Assembly (NCBI RefSeq): GCF_005937185.1
Contig: NZ_VCNI01000002.1
Location: forward strand, 1,488,001-1,552,000
From: Flagellimonas algicola
GTDB taxonomy: Bacteria; Bacteroidota; Bacteroidia; Flavobacteriales; Flavobacteriaceae
DNA: 64,000 bases
Reading direction: 5' to 3'
Part shown: positions 1 to 8,928 of the stretch, one piece after another
Position numbering within the stretch: position 1 is the first letter of the stretch
How the letters are laid out: each line of letters begins with the position of its first letter
The notes under the pieces: generated by a model
The model's database searches: none
Told to the model about the DNA's origin: nothing
The model's input: the letters and a program-made list of their open reading frames with translations, nothing else
Program-made: the position numbers and the translations under genes

Positions 1-1
1 G

Positions 2-154
2 CAAAATTCCATGCGCATGATCGAGGCATTGGTGCAGGCGAACAAGGATTTTGAATGGGCTATTTATCCCGATAAAAATCACGGGATCTACGGGGGCAAT
101 ACCCGACTTCACCTATTTAGCAAGATGACCAAGTTCGTCAAGGAAAATTTGTAA
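2..154 (+). CDS. S9 family peptidase (DPP-IV-like), C-terminal end only
   Basis: The window opens inside a reading frame that ends in TAA at 152-154. The last 50 residues include DKNHGIYGGNTRLHLFSKM, which resembles the C-terminus of DPP-IV-type prolyl oligopeptidases (S9B), where the His of the NHGIYGG segment is the catalytic-triad histidine. The Ser and Asp of the triad would lie upstream of the window. Family members are exported and release dipeptides from peptide N-termini. The next gene, 16 bp downstream on the same strand, is an oligopeptide transporter, which fits a release-and-uptake pair (inference). Partial at the 5' end because of the window edge. Confidence 0.8.
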   Translation, partial: QNSMRMIEALVQANKDFEWAIYPDKNHGIYGGNTRLHLFSKMTKFVKENL

Positions 155-170
155 CCAAACTATCTAATAT

Positions 171-1703
171 ATGTCAGATGTTGTAAAACCGGCTAGCGAA
201 AAGCAGCTTCTTGGGCACCCACAAGGCCTATTCTACCTGTTTTTTGCTGAGCTATGGGAACGCTTTAGTTTCTATGGAATGCGTGCATTGCTCACGCTCT
301 ATATGGTTAATGTAATATTCGAGGCCCTGTCCACCAGGGATTATGCCGCTGCTGCAGTTTATGCTTCGTATGGCTCCTTGGTTTACGCTTCCACGGTTAT
401 TGGAGGCAAGATTTCGGATTCCATTCTAGGGATGCGGGCATCCATCTTTTTAGGAGGAATTTTGATGGCCCTGGGTCATTTTGTGTTGGCCATTGAACAT
501 AATATTGCCTTCTTTCTGGCCTTGGCTTTAATCATTGTTGGAAATGGCTTTTTTAAGCCCAACATATCCACCTTTGTAGGAACGCTATATAAGGACGGAG
601 ATCCCCGAAAGGATTCTGGGTTCACCATATTTTATATGGGGATAAACATAGGAGGATTTATTTCCCCTTTACTCTGTGGCTGGCTTGGTGAAACCTATGG
701 ATGGCACTACGGATTTGGTCTTGCAGGAATTGGAATGTTAACCGGATTACTCTTCTTCTGGAGTGGTATCAAGAAGAATGTGTTTGGTGATGGAGGAAAA
801 CCACCCAGCGTAGAGGTGTATGAAAAAAAGGTGATGGGAATTCCACAAAAACATTTAATCCCCATATTAGCCTTTTTGTCCGCACCTTTGATTGCATTTT
901 TATTGCATTCGTACAAGTCGCTGGGAGAAGAAGGAACTGCATTTGCCGATACCAATATCGTGAACCTCTTGTTTTATCTGGTTGGGATTGTCGTGCTGAT
1001 ATATATGGCAACCATCATGGTTAAATCAACGGTGGATGAGCGTAAAAAGCTCTTTATGGCTCTGTTGATTACCTTCTTTATGACCATTTTCTGGGGCTTT
1101 CATGAATTGCACGGCAGTGTGATTACCTTGTTTGCTGCCAGAAATGTAGACTTGTCCTTGATCAATGCGAGTCAGACCAATGCCCTGAACTCCATGTTTA
1201 TTGTGATCTTGTCCATTCCTATTTCTATCATGTGGACCTATATGGCCAAGAAGAAAATCAACCCAAGAACCCCATATAAGTTTGGTATGGGATTGGTGTT
1301 GGCAGGTTTGGCATTTTATGTGGTATCCTTAAGCGGTGGTAGTGCAGATGAAAATGGGATGGTTCCGTTCTCTTATCTGCTCTGGCTATATTTTATCATT
1401 TCCGTTGGAGAACTATTTATGTCTCCGGTAGGACTTTCCAAGATTACCGATTTATCACCCAAACGAATTGTGGCCTTTATGATGGGGGTATGGTTCCTAT
1501 CATCCGCTTACGCCTTCCAGATTGTTGGTTTTATCTCCAAGCAATTGGCTATTGAAAGTACGGATAGCAATGTTGGTGGTCTGGAAACCTTGGATGTGTA
1601 CTTGGATGGATTCCGATTGATTGCCATTTATGCCTTGGTAGCAGGTGCAGTAGTATTACTGTTTGGGCCTTTAATGAAACGCTTGATGGGGAATGTCCAT
1701 TAA
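171..1703 (+). CDS. POT/PTR2 family proton-dependent oligopeptide transporter
   Basis: The 510-residue inner-membrane protein belongs to the proton-coupled di/tripeptide symporter family (MFS fold, about 14 predicted membrane segments). Diagnostic motifs are ELWERFSFYGMRALL near residue 28 (the ExxERFxxYG proton-coupling motif of helix 1), GGKISDSILG near 78 and FYMGINIGGFISPLLCGW near 153 (PTR2 signature). Length is normal for bacterial DtpT-like proteins. It follows the S9 peptidase end by 16 bp and is probably co-transcribed with it, so imported dipeptides are the likely substrate. Its stop codon overlaps that of the convergent ComEC-like gene inside a shared TTAA. Confidence 0.93.
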   Translation: MSDVVKPASEKQLLGHPQGLFYLFFAELWERFSFYGMRALLTLYMVNVIFEALSTRDYAAAAVYASYGSLVYASTVIGGKISDSILGMRASIFLGGILMALGHFVLAIEHNIAFFLALALIIVGNGFFKPNISTFVGTLYKDGDPRKDSGFTIFYMGINIGGFISPLLCGWLGETYGWHYGFGLAGIGMLTGLLFFWSGIKKNVFGDGGKPPSVEVYEKKVMGIPQKHLIPILAFLSAPLIAFLLHSYKSLGEEGTAFADTNIVNLLFYLVGIVVLIYMATIMVKSTVDERKKLFMALLITFFMTIFWGFHELHGSVITLFAARNVDLSLINASQTNALNSMFIVILSIPISIMWTYMAKKKINPRTPYKFGMGLVLAGLAFYVVSLSGGSADENGMVPFSYLLWLYFIISVGELFMSPVGLSKITDLSPKRIVAFMMGVWFLSSAYAFQIVGFISKQLAIESTDSNVGGLETLDVYLDGFRLIAIYALVAGAVVLLFGPLMKRLMGNVH

Positions 1704-3724
1704 TCTTCTTCAAGATTGAAAACATAAAATCCCTTTTCACTGGTACTTTGGAAGGGGATTTCTTTTTGTGCACAAGTTGTTTTCCATTGACGCACATAAC
1801 TCTTGTAGTTGCTCCCATCTGCCAAAACTAGTTTGGGTCCGACAGAATCCAAGAGGCGACCCAAATGAACTTTGGGAGATTGGGTGAGTACGAGATAATC
1901 AACACCACTTTTTAGAGGATAGTTACCAAAACTGTCCATTACAAAAATTCTTTTTTGGCTAAGGTGATAGCTGTTTTTTAAGGAATGCACTTTTGAGGAT
2001 GAGATGCGCTTTGCAATTTTGAAATTGTCGATCCACGAAGGATTAAGAAGGGTATCATTGGCATGGATATTTAAATTGTTTCCGTTTTGATATAGTAGCA
2101 AGCTCTGTTTGGTCTGATTAGCCAAAATCAAACTTTGGACGGTATTGGATTGCTGTTGGTTCCAAATAACCCATAACTGCATCATCAGAATACTGATTCC
2201 AAGCAACCATACATTTTTGACTTTGGGTTTAGACAGCGTTCGAACCAATGCGATAATGAGAACATACCCCAAGACCATCTGAATTTGGTCAAATGGAATA
2301 TCCCTGATAACAAAACCTTCCTGTTTTCCCACCCAAGCCACTATGGTATTCATGGTTCCTATTAAAAAATTATATACCTCCGCCACTTGATGGGGCAGGG
2401 CATGGATAAAGGATAGAACGATGACAAAAATTCCCATACCTAATAGCAATCCAAGAAACGGCACTACCAAAAGATTGGAAACAAAGAATAAGGCGGGAAA
2501 TTGATGAAAATAATAAAGGCTTATGGGCAAAACACCCAATTGGGCCGCAATACTGACCGACATGAGTTGCCAAGACTTTTGAAGAATGATATTTTCCGGA
2601 TACCAAAAACGTTGCAACTTGGGATACAACCAAACAATGGCAAATACCGCAGCATAACTCATTTGAAAACCGACTTGGAACAGGAACAAAGGTTTAATCA
2701 ACAAGATAAAGAACATGGAAAGCGCCAAGATGTTAAACGCATTGGTGGGGCGGTTCAGGTGCATGGCGTAGGCTACAAAGGAAAACATGGTAACGGCCCG
2801 GACAATGGAGGGTGATAATCCTGCGATAAAGGCATACATCCAAAGAAAAAGGACTACCATAATCAGCTTTAAGGTTTTACCTTTTGGGAGCCTTTCCAGG
2901 GGCGACAGAAAAAATTGGAACAAAAGGAGCAGTATGCCCACGTGTAGTCCAGAAACAGCCAAAATATGGACTGCTCCAGCATCTCTATAACTTTTGTAGG
3001 TGTCTTCAGAAATGTCGTCCCGCTGGCCCAGTACCAAGGCCTGAATCACGCTTAACTCTTCCTTCCCAAACTCCTCTTGCTTCAAGTTGGATAGTATTTG
3101 ATTCCGAAAACGAGAGGCTATTCCGTATAAAGTAGATGAGGGGTTTTCCTGAATTTTAAATTGATCGGGTTGTGCTCGGATTTGATATCGAATGCCCTGT
3201 TTGGCCAGATAATCTTTATAATCAAAGCTGTTGGGATTCAAAGGGGGGCGGATGGTTTCTGCCTTTCCCCATAGCACAAGCTCGTCATCAACGCTGAGCA
3301 ACTTGGAAGTGGAATCCAAAGGGAGGGTGAGCAGCAGTTTCCCTCTTGACTTGCTCCCGTCCAACGAATGCAAGTGGGTGATGCATCGTTGGGAATAGGA
3401 GTTCGGCTTCAGGACTTCCTGAATCTTTAATTCCCATAAACCAATTACATCTTCCTTGGTATTTTCAAACCTTCCTTCCCATGTGCTGGACATTGAAAAA
3501 GTTACCGTAAAAATTCCTAGAACTATTACGGTAACCACTGTAAGGCATTCAAAAAAAGGAAAAGTTCGGCGTTTTTGTTTTTTGAAACTAAAATAGAGGA
3601 AGGGAAGTAGGGAAAGAAGAAGAATCAGAACCCAATAGGAGCTAAAATTCCAATACAAACCCAACACAATGCCTATGATCAGGCAGAGTGTCAACTTAAT
3701 GGACACAAAATTAAATTGTTGCAT
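1700..3724 (-). CDS. ComEC/Rec2-family DNA-uptake channel protein with degenerate C-terminal domain
   Basis: The 674-residue polytopic membrane protein starts with two hydrophobic helices and a DUF4131-like soluble region, followed by the Competence domain containing the hallmark GAVHILAVSGLHVG near residue 250 and many membrane helices to about residue 500. ComEC forms the inner-membrane channel for single-stranded DNA in transformation. In many bacteria a metallo-beta-lactamase (MBL) nuclease domain follows. Here the last ~170 residues have no HxHxDH zinc motif and only an MBL-tail-like stretch (VLTQSPKVHLGRLLDSVGPK). It starts one base after the NlpC/P60 stop, in an operon with that gene and lpxB. 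DNA uptake is a family-based inference. Confidence 0.85.
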   Translation of the reverse strand: MQQFNFVSIKLTLCLIIGIVLGLYWNFSSYWVLILLLSLLPFLYFSFKKQKRRTFPFFECLTVVTVIVLGIFTVTFSMSSTWEGRFENTKEDVIGLWELKIQEVLKPNSYSQRCITHLHSLDGSKSRGKLLLTLPLDSTSKLLSVDDELVLWGKAETIRPPLNPNSFDYKDYLAKQGIRYQIRAQPDQFKIQENPSSTLYGIASRFRNQILSNLKQEEFGKEELSVIQALVLGQRDDISEDTYKSYRDAGAVHILAVSGLHVGILLLLFQFFLSPLERLPKGKTLKLIMVVLFLWMYAFIAGLSPSIVRAVTMFSFVAYAMHLNRPTNAFNILALSMFFILLIKPLFLFQVGFQMSYAAVFAIVWLYPKLQRFWYPENIILQKSWQLMSVSIAAQLGVLPISLYYFHQFPALFFVSNLLVVPFLGLLLGMGIFVIVLSFIHALPHQVAEVYNFLIGTMNTIVAWVGKQEGFVIRDIPFDQIQMVLGYVLIIALVRTLSKPKVKNVWLLGISILMMQLWVIWNQQQSNTVQSLILANQTKQSLLLYQNGNNLNIHANDTLLNPSWIDNFKIAKRISSSKVHSLKNSYHLSQKRIFVMDSFGNYPLKSGVDYLVLTQSPKVHLGRLLDSVGPKLVLADGSNYKSYVRQWKTTCAQKEIPFQSTSEKGFYVFNLEED

Positions 3725-4273
3725 TTACAATATCCTCATGGCCTTGACAAAGGCGTGGTTCCAATATCCTTCCCTAAGGGAAGAAACTATGACTCCACGT
3801 GAGGTTGTAGCGTGAATAAATTTGATTTCGTTTCGGTTGACATCGACTACCAATCCCACATGATTGATGCGTTTGCCACTTTTGCCGGTCTTAAAGTACA
3901 GCAGGTCTCCTTTTTGAACCTGACCTACCTTAATTCGTTTTCCATGTTCCGCCATCTGGTGCGATACTCTGGGAAATTCGATATCATTTTCTTTGAGCGA
4001 AACAAACACCAATCCTGAGCAATCCATGCCTTTTTCGGTGGTTCCCCCGTATTTGTAACGGGTGCCCGAAAAGGTCATCGCAGTGGCAATAATATTTTTG
4101 GCTTGGTCATTTGCCCGTTCTTCTTTTCGAGATAATTTGGGTGGCGTGGGTTCCTCGATTGATCCTTCAACTGTAATGGTGGGGGTTCTGCTCTTGCTGT
4201 ACGTTCGCTTCTTTTTTGCCCCGCAACCAAGCAGGAACAAAAGGGTAAGAATACAAAGGACGTTTCGAAACAT
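3725..4273 (-). CDS. NlpC/P60 family cell-wall peptidase, lipoprotein
   Basis: The start is the ATG at 4271-4273: it gives a lipoprotein signal with lipobox LLGC (lipidated Cys17), whereas an upstream in-frame Met would overlap lpxB and bury the signal. The mature 182-residue product has a basic, Pro-rich linker (residues 20-55) and a C-terminal NlpC/P60 (C40) domain. Catalytic residues are visible: Cys85 in GMDCSGLVF, His138 in INHVGLVVD and His154 in KFIHATTSRG. The family cleaves gamma-D-Glu-diaminopimelate type bonds in peptidoglycan stem peptides. It probably sits in the outer membrane facing the periplasm. It lies 31 bp after lpxB and directly before the ComEC-like gene. Confidence 0.9.
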   Translation of the reverse strand: MFRNVLCILTLLFLLGCGAKKKRTYSKSRTPTITVEGSIEEPTPPKLSRKEERANDQAKNIIATAMTFSGTRYKYGGTTEKGMDCSGLVFVSLKENDIEFPRVSHQMAEHGKRIKVGQVQKGDLLYFKTGKSGKRINHVGLVVDVNRNEIKFIHATTSRGVIVSSLREGYWNHAFVKAMRIL

Positions 4274-4304
4274 GTTAAGTAGGTTTATGACTTGTGGCCA
4301 TAAA

Positions 4305-5417
4305 TTAAGCATTTTCAACAATTAATTGTGCTGCTAATTGACTGGCACCTTTTCCACCTAGTTTTTTCCGAAGGATTTGATAGTCATCCAAAATGGCTTC
4401 ACGTTTTGGTCCTTCAACAATCTTGCCAAGCTCTTGTTTAAGATTGGCTGTTGTTAAATCGTTTTGTATCAGTTCTTTGACAACCTCTTTGTCCATGATC
4501 AGGTTGACCAGGGAAATGTATTCCAAGGTAATGATGCGCTTTGCAATTTGGTACGAAATCCAGTTTCCCTTGTAGCACACCACTTGAGGAATGCCAAAAA
4601 GTGCCGTTTCCAAAGTGGCTGTTCCACTGGTCACCAATGCAGCGTGGGAGTACTTTAACAATGTGTAGGTCTGATTGGAAACATACCCGACTTTGTTTTC
4701 ATTCCTATAGGAGGAATAGAAATCCTGTGATAAACTGGGAGCACCGGCAATCACAAACTGATACTGAGGGAAATCTTTGGTGACCGAAAGCATCACCGCC
4801 AACATTTTTTGTACTTCTTGTTTTCTACTCCCTGGAAGCAGGGCTATAATGGGATTTTCAGGATGCAAGGAATTTTGCAAACGAAATTCCGTTTCTTCCG
4901 GGATATCTGTATTGTCAATGGCATCAATTAGGGGATGACCCACAAAATGAACTGGATAGCCATGCTTTTTTTCGTAAAAATCCTTTTCAAATGGGAGAAT
5001 CACGTGCATTTGATCAATATCCCGTTTAATTTTCTTGATTCTACCTTCCCTTGAGGCCCAGATTTGTGGGGAGATATAGTAATTGGTTCTAAAACCGTTA
5101 GCCTTGGCCCATTTTGCAATGCGAAGGTTAAATCCTGAAAAATCAATGAAAACCACGACATCGGGATTAAATTTTCCGATATCCTCCTTGCAAAAAGAGA
5201 TGTTCTTGAAGATGGTGGGAATATTCTTGATGACCTCCAAAAACCCCATAAAAGCCATGTCCTTGTAATGCTTGGCCAATACACCGCCTGCTTGTTCCAT
5301 CAAATCCCCGCCCCAACATCTGATCTGGGCATTGGCATCCTTTTGCCTAATGGCCTTAATCAAATTTGAACCATGTAGGTCTCCCGATGCTTCCCCGGCA
5401 ATGATGTAGTACTTCAT
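4305..5417 (-). CDS. lpxB: Lipid-A-disaccharide synthase
   Basis: LpxB (370 residues, GT19 family) joins UDP-2,3-diacylglucosamine with lipid X to make the lipid A disaccharide at the inner face of the cytoplasmic membrane. The N-terminus carries the typical IIAGEASGDLHGSNL motif (residues 4-18). LPGSRKQEV near residue 195 and SGTATLETALFGIPQVV near residue 263 form the sugar-nucleotide site of the second Rossmann half. Length fits the family. It is third in a minus-strand run surE, small membrane protein, lpxB, NlpC/P60, comEC-like. The first two genes overlap, and 28 bp separate lpxB from the small membrane protein. Confidence 0.95.
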   Translation of the reverse strand: MKYYIIAGEASGDLHGSNLIKAIRQKDANAQIRCWGGDLMEQAGGVLAKHYKDMAFMGFLEVIKNIPTIFKNISFCKEDIGKFNPDVVVFIDFSGFNLRIAKWAKANGFRTNYYISPQIWASREGRIKKIKRDIDQMHVILPFEKDFYEKKHGYPVHFVGHPLIDAIDNTDIPEETEFRLQNSLHPENPIIALLPGSRKQEVQKMLAVMLSVTKDFPQYQFVIAGAPSLSQDFYSSYRNENKVGYVSNQTYTLLKYSHAALVTSGTATLETALFGIPQVVCYKGNWISYQIAKRIITLEYISLVNLIMDKEVVKELIQNDLTTANLKQELGKIVEGPKREAILDDYQILRKKLGGKGASQLAAQLIVENA

Positions 5418-5445
5418 CCTAAAAATTCATTTTCAAGGGTCAAGA

Positions 5446-5733
5446 TCATTTGAAAAATTTAAAGTACATGATCAGCAGGGCTGTAAGTAGGGTTGCCACC
5501 ATAACCCCTCTTGCCCTATGGTCCCTCTTAAGTCGCAAAAACCCAAAAAAGGCAACCAAATTCAAAATGGCGCCAAGGGCGAGCAAGCTACCCACATGTC
5601 CTTGGGAAATAGCGGCTTCAATGGTTTCGGTAATTCCAAGGTCGGAAAAAATCAAAATGTATCCCAGGGTCCCAAAGGTATTGGCAATAATACCCACAAC
5701 AAACCCGATTAAAACTTCTTTTCTGTTATTCAT
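5446..5733 (-). CDS. Small conserved three-helix membrane protein of unknown function
   Basis: A 95-residue hydrophobic protein with three predicted membrane helices at about residues 8-30, 45-65 and 76-94. There is a charged loop between helices 2 and 3 (LKRDHRARG) and a lysine near the end. No catalytic or metal motif is visible. Its start lies 8 bp inside the surE coding end, which indicates translational coupling. It is placed between surE and lpxB, an arrangement I recall from other flavobacteria. A role near lipid A or envelope synthesis is only guilt by association. The overlap and sound hydrophobic periodicity make it a real gene despite its size. Confidence 0.75.
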   Translation of the reverse strand: MNNRKEVLIGFVVGIIANTFGTLGYILIFSDLGITETIEAAISQGHVGSLLALGAILNLVAFFGFLRLKRDHRARGVMVATLLTALLIMYFKFFK

Positions 5734-6502
5734 TCAAACACCAATTGTTTACTTGTGGAATGGCATGGTGGGCGGTAAGGTCAAATTGGGTGGGAACCAC
5801 GGAAACATAGCCCTGCGAAAGTGCCCACTCATCAGTGTCTTGTCCCTTGTCCAAAAGCTCAAATTCCCCGGAAAGCCAATAATAATCCTTGCCAGTGGGA
5901 CTTGTACGTTTATCAAACTGTTCTCTCCAATTGGCCCTGGCTTGTCTGCATACCTTGATGCCATTGGGCTCCTTATCGGTTTTAGGAAAATTCACATTGA
6001 GCACGGTACCCTTGGGAATCCCATGAAGCAATGCTTCGGTAACAATTTTTTTGATGGACTTGCTGGTGTGTTCAAAATCGGCTTCCCAGGAATAATCGCA
6101 TAGCGAAAAACCAATGGCGGGAATGCCCTCAATTCCTGCCTCAATGGCAGCACTCATGGTTCCAGAATAAATAACATTGATGGATGCATTGGAACCGTGA
6201 TTGATACCACTAACACAGATATCCGGTTTTCTATCAAGCAATTCTTGGAGGGCCAATTTCACACAATCCGCCGGAGTCCCACTACAACTGTACTCCAATG
6301 GAGCTCCTTCTTCTTGGTCAATAATGACCTGTTTGGAATACAGGGTGCTATCAATGGTAATTGCATGTCCCATACCTGATTGTGGACTATCTGGGGCAAC
6401 CACCACAACCTCTCCTATTTCCTTCATTACACCGATCAATGATCGAAGCCCAGGGGCAGTAATTCCATCATCATTGGTGACCAGGATGAGCGGTTTTTCC
6501 AT
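5726..6502 (-). CDS. surE: 5'/3'-nucleotidase SurE
   Basis: The 258-residue protein begins MEKPLILVTNDDGITAPG. The paired Asp of TNDDG (residues 10-11), SGMGHAITI near residue 42 and SGINHGSN near residue 98 are the metal- and phosphate-binding elements of SurE. The family dephosphorylates nucleoside 5'- and 3'-monophosphates in the cytoplasm and is linked to stationary-phase survival. The start is fixed by this conserved N-terminus. It is first in the minus-strand operon and overlaps the following small membrane protein by 8 bp. A TATTTTTA -7-like element lies on the minus strand at 6521-6528, about 19 bp upstream. Confidence 0.95.
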   Translation of the reverse strand: MEKPLILVTNDDGITAPGLRSLIGVMKEIGEVVVVAPDSPQSGMGHAITIDSTLYSKQVIIDQEEGAPLEYSCSGTPADCVKLALQELLDRKPDICVSGINHGSNASINVIYSGTMSAAIEAGIEGIPAIGFSLCDYSWEADFEHTSKSIKKIVTEALLHGIPKGTVLNVNFPKTDKEPNGIKVCRQARANWREQFDKRTSPTGKDYYWLSGEFELLDKGQDTDEWALSQGYVSVVPTQFDLTAHHAIPQVNNWCLNE

Positions 6503-6591
6503 TTTGTATAATTAATAGGGTAAAAATACGTTTTTCATTAGGATATGAAGCTCTAGGTGTTTAACAAAAAATTAAACGGACTTGACCAGAC

Positions 6592-6607
6592 TGGCACGGT
6601 TTTTTCA
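6592..6607 (+). promoter_or_regulatory. Imperfect sigma-54-type -24/-12 site upstream of the S41 protease gene
   Basis: TGGCACG (6592-6598), four bases, then TTTCA (6603-6607) resembles the sigma-54 consensus TGGCACG-N4-TTGCA. The -24 half is perfect, but the -12 GC is TC here, a change at a strongly conserved base. A competing sigma-A-type element TAGTTTCG (6676-6683, one mismatch to TAnnTTTG) lies closer to the start codon. Tentative; noted because a sigma-54 activator is encoded elsewhere in the window. Confidence 0.25.
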
Positions 6608-6705
6608 GTATCTTAGGGAATTCATACAAGTAGAAACGGAGGATGAAGTGATGAGTTTTTGGTTGGTTAGCCAACTAGTTTCGTTCCCAATTAAACAACC
6701 TTTTT

Positions 6706-8871
6706 ATGAAAAAGAATTTCACCTTAGCTCTTTTGGTAATTCTTGTGGCGGTAGCCTCCTGTAGTTTTACAAGCAAATCTTTTGAAAACGATGACAAGGA
6801 CAAATTGTTGTTGGATTTGATTACCTACGTCTTGGAACGGGGGCATTATGAGCCAAAAAACCTAAACGATAGTTTTTCGTCCAATGTTTTTGACGATTTC
6901 GTGGATATCCTAGACCCCACGAAGAGATACTTCATTGCGAGCGATATTCGGGAGTTTGAAAAATATAGGTTTCAGATAGATGACGAAATAAAAAATACTG
7001 ACATTACTTTTTTCAATATTGTGTACCAACGTTTGATGAAGCGTATGGGAGAAGCAAAGGAGATTTACAGAGAAGTACTGTCCCAACCTTTTGATTATTC
7101 CCTTGAGGAAACCATCAATATTGATTATAAAGATCAAGATTACGCTGCCAACAGAAAGCAGCTAAAGGAGCGCTGGAGAAAGCAATTGAAATATAACACC
7201 TTGGCAGTTTTTGATGGGAAGGTTGAAAATAGAATTTCAGATGCCGGGGAGCAAGTTGCTGATGTCAATGCATTGACTTACAGCAGTATTACTTCGTCAG
7301 TGAATAGGAATGAATTGGAGGAAGAAGCAAGAGAGAACACAAAAAACACCTTGGATGAGTTCTTTGACTTTATCGATGATTTAGAGCGAAAGGATTGGTT
7401 TGTGCAATACATCAACACTATTGTGGATGAATTTGATCCGCATACCTTCTATTTTGCTCCGGATGATAAAGAAAAGTTTGATATTGGAATGTCCGGAAAG
7501 TTTGAAGGTATTGGAGCACGTTTGCAAAAGAAGCCGGAAGGCGCCAGAATCATGGAAATCATTTCCGGTGGCCCTGTTTGGAGAGAACAAAGCTTGGAAG
7601 TAGGTGATGAAATTCTTAAAGTAGGTCAAGATGGCGAAGAGCCCATTGATATTGTAGGAATGCGCTTGGACGATGCCATTAAATTGATCAAAGGGCCTAA
7701 AGGTACCATTGTAGACTTGACCGTTAGACGTGTAGACGGTACAATAGATGTGGTTTCCATTACCCGTGATGTAGTGATGTTGGAAGAGTCCTATGCTAAA
7801 TCAGCGACAGTTAAAAGAGAAGATCACAAATACGGATTAATCAATTTGCCCAAGTTCTATGTAGATTTTGAGGACTATACCGAAAGAAATGCGGCAACAG
7901 ATGTCGCCAAAGAAGTGGACCGACTTAGGGAAGCTGGAGTAGAAGGTATAGTGCTTGACCTTCGGGATAATGGAGGTGGTTCGCTTAAGACCGTTGTGGA
8001 AATGGCCGGACTTTTTATCAAAGATGGTCCTATTGTACAAGTAAGATCTTCGGGGCAAAGAAAAGAAGTACACGAAGATAAGGACGAGCGCATTCAATGG
8101 GATGGCCCGTTGGTAATCTTGGTGAATGAGTTGTCCGCATCTGCATCTGAGATACTCGCAGCAGCCATGCAGGATTATAAGCGCGCTGTTGTTATTGGTA
8201 GCAAACAGACTTTTGGTAAGGGAACTGTTCAAAATGTAATTCCTTTGGATAATATTGTTCGTAGCAATGAGCATGGAGATTTGGGAGCTATAAAGCTTAC
8301 AACACAGAAATTCTACCGAATTAACGGAGGTTCTACACAGTTGGAAGGTGTAAAGAGTGACATTGTGGTTCCAGACCGTTACAGTTATATCGATCTAGGA
8401 GAGAGAGATCAGGAAAATCCATTGGGTTGGGATAAAATATCTCCAGCAGATTATGAAATCTGGGAAGGCTATATCGATTTTGAGACAGCAGTGGCCAATA
8501 GTAAAAAACGAATGGCTGAGAATCCACAGATCGAGTTGATTGAGGAAAATGCCAAATGGTTGAAGGAGCAGCAAGATGAAACCATTGTTTCCTTGAATTA
8601 CGACGCGTTCAAGGTCAAGGAGGGAGAAGCGAAGAAGCGTTCAGATCACTTCAAGAGCCTAAGGGAATATGATTCCAAACTCACATTTGAATCCCTGAAA
8701 TATGAGACCGAATTGTTTACCCAAGACTCTGTATTACGTGAAAAAAGAAATCGCTGGCACAAGGATTTGGCTAGGGATATTTATGTGGAGGAAGCCATTA
8801 ATGTGCTTCGAGACCTTCAGTTGAACAACATCAAAAGCAGCGAGCGAAAATTAGCCGCCGTTAAGGGATAA
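6706..8871 (+). CDS. S41 family carboxy-terminal-processing protease (Prc/Tsp type), lipoprotein
   Basis: The 721-residue protein has a lipoprotein-type signal (VAVASCSF, Cys19), an N-terminal helical domain, a PDZ domain around residues 250-330, the S41 protease core (about 360-560) and a C-terminal helical DUF3340-like region. The catalytic dyad can be read as Ser479 in ELSASASEI and Lys505 in TFGKGTVQ, matching the Prc arrangement. Prc/Tsp degrades or trims envelope proteins from their C-termini and tunes peptidoglycan hydrolases. Length is normal for the Bacteroidota form. It stands alone between divergent surE and a strong terminator at 8895-8923. Confidence 0.93.
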   Translation: MKKNFTLALLVILVAVASCSFTSKSFENDDKDKLLLDLITYVLERGHYEPKNLNDSFSSNVFDDFVDILDPTKRYFIASDIREFEKYRFQIDDEIKNTDITFFNIVYQRLMKRMGEAKEIYREVLSQPFDYSLEETINIDYKDQDYAANRKQLKERWRKQLKYNTLAVFDGKVENRISDAGEQVADVNALTYSSITSSVNRNELEEEARENTKNTLDEFFDFIDDLERKDWFVQYINTIVDEFDPHTFYFAPDDKEKFDIGMSGKFEGIGARLQKKPEGARIMEIISGGPVWREQSLEVGDEILKVGQDGEEPIDIVGMRLDDAIKLIKGPKGTIVDLTVRRVDGTIDVVSITRDVVMLEESYAKSATVKREDHKYGLINLPKFYVDFEDYTERNAATDVAKEVDRLREAGVEGIVLDLRDNGGGSLKTVVEMAGLFIKDGPIVQVRSSGQRKEVHEDKDERIQWDGPLVILVNELSASASEILAAAMQDYKRAVVIGSKQTFGKGTVQNVIPLDNIVRSNEHGDLGAIKLTTQKFYRINGGSTQLEGVKSDIVVPDRYSYIDLGERDQENPLGWDKISPADYEIWEGYIDFETAVANSKKRMAENPQIELIEENAKWLKEQQDETIVSLNYDAFKVKEGEAKKRSDHFKSLREYDSKLTFESLKYETELFTQDSVLREKRNRWHKDLARDIYVEEAINVLRDLQLNNIKSSERKLAAVKG

Positions 8872-8894
8872 TAAAAACATTTTTCAAAATATAG

Positions 8895-8923
8895 AAAACC
8901 GGCTCTTTGAAGCCGGTTTTTTT
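8895..8923. terminator. Rho-independent terminator, probably bidirectional
   Basis: Perfect 10-bp stem AAAACCGGCT (8895-8904) / AGCCGGTTTT (8911-8920) with a six-base loop and a further TTT. The A-rich 5' arm makes it work in both directions, serving the S41 protease gene (plus) and the convergent acetyltransferase gene (minus). Confidence 0.85.
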
Positions 8924-8928
8924 GTACC

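Noticed and set aside
1696-1706. Overlap of the POT and ComEC-like stop codons as a regulatory site
   Set aside because: The shared TTAA is a by-product of two convergent TAA codons; a similar case occurs at 10286-10289 (TTTAAA).
5450-6103. 217-codon open frame on the plus strand
   Set aside because: It lies entirely antisense to the surE and small membrane protein genes, whose products show clear family motifs or membrane helices; the antisense frame has no recognisable domain.
6582-6764. 60-codon open frame overlapping the S41 protease start
   Set aside because: It runs into the signal peptide region of the protease in another frame and has no recognisable features; the protease start is well supported by its lipobox.
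7837-8274. 145-codon open frame on the minus strand
   Set aside because: Antisense to the S41 protease core including its catalytic Ser/Lys region; no family features.
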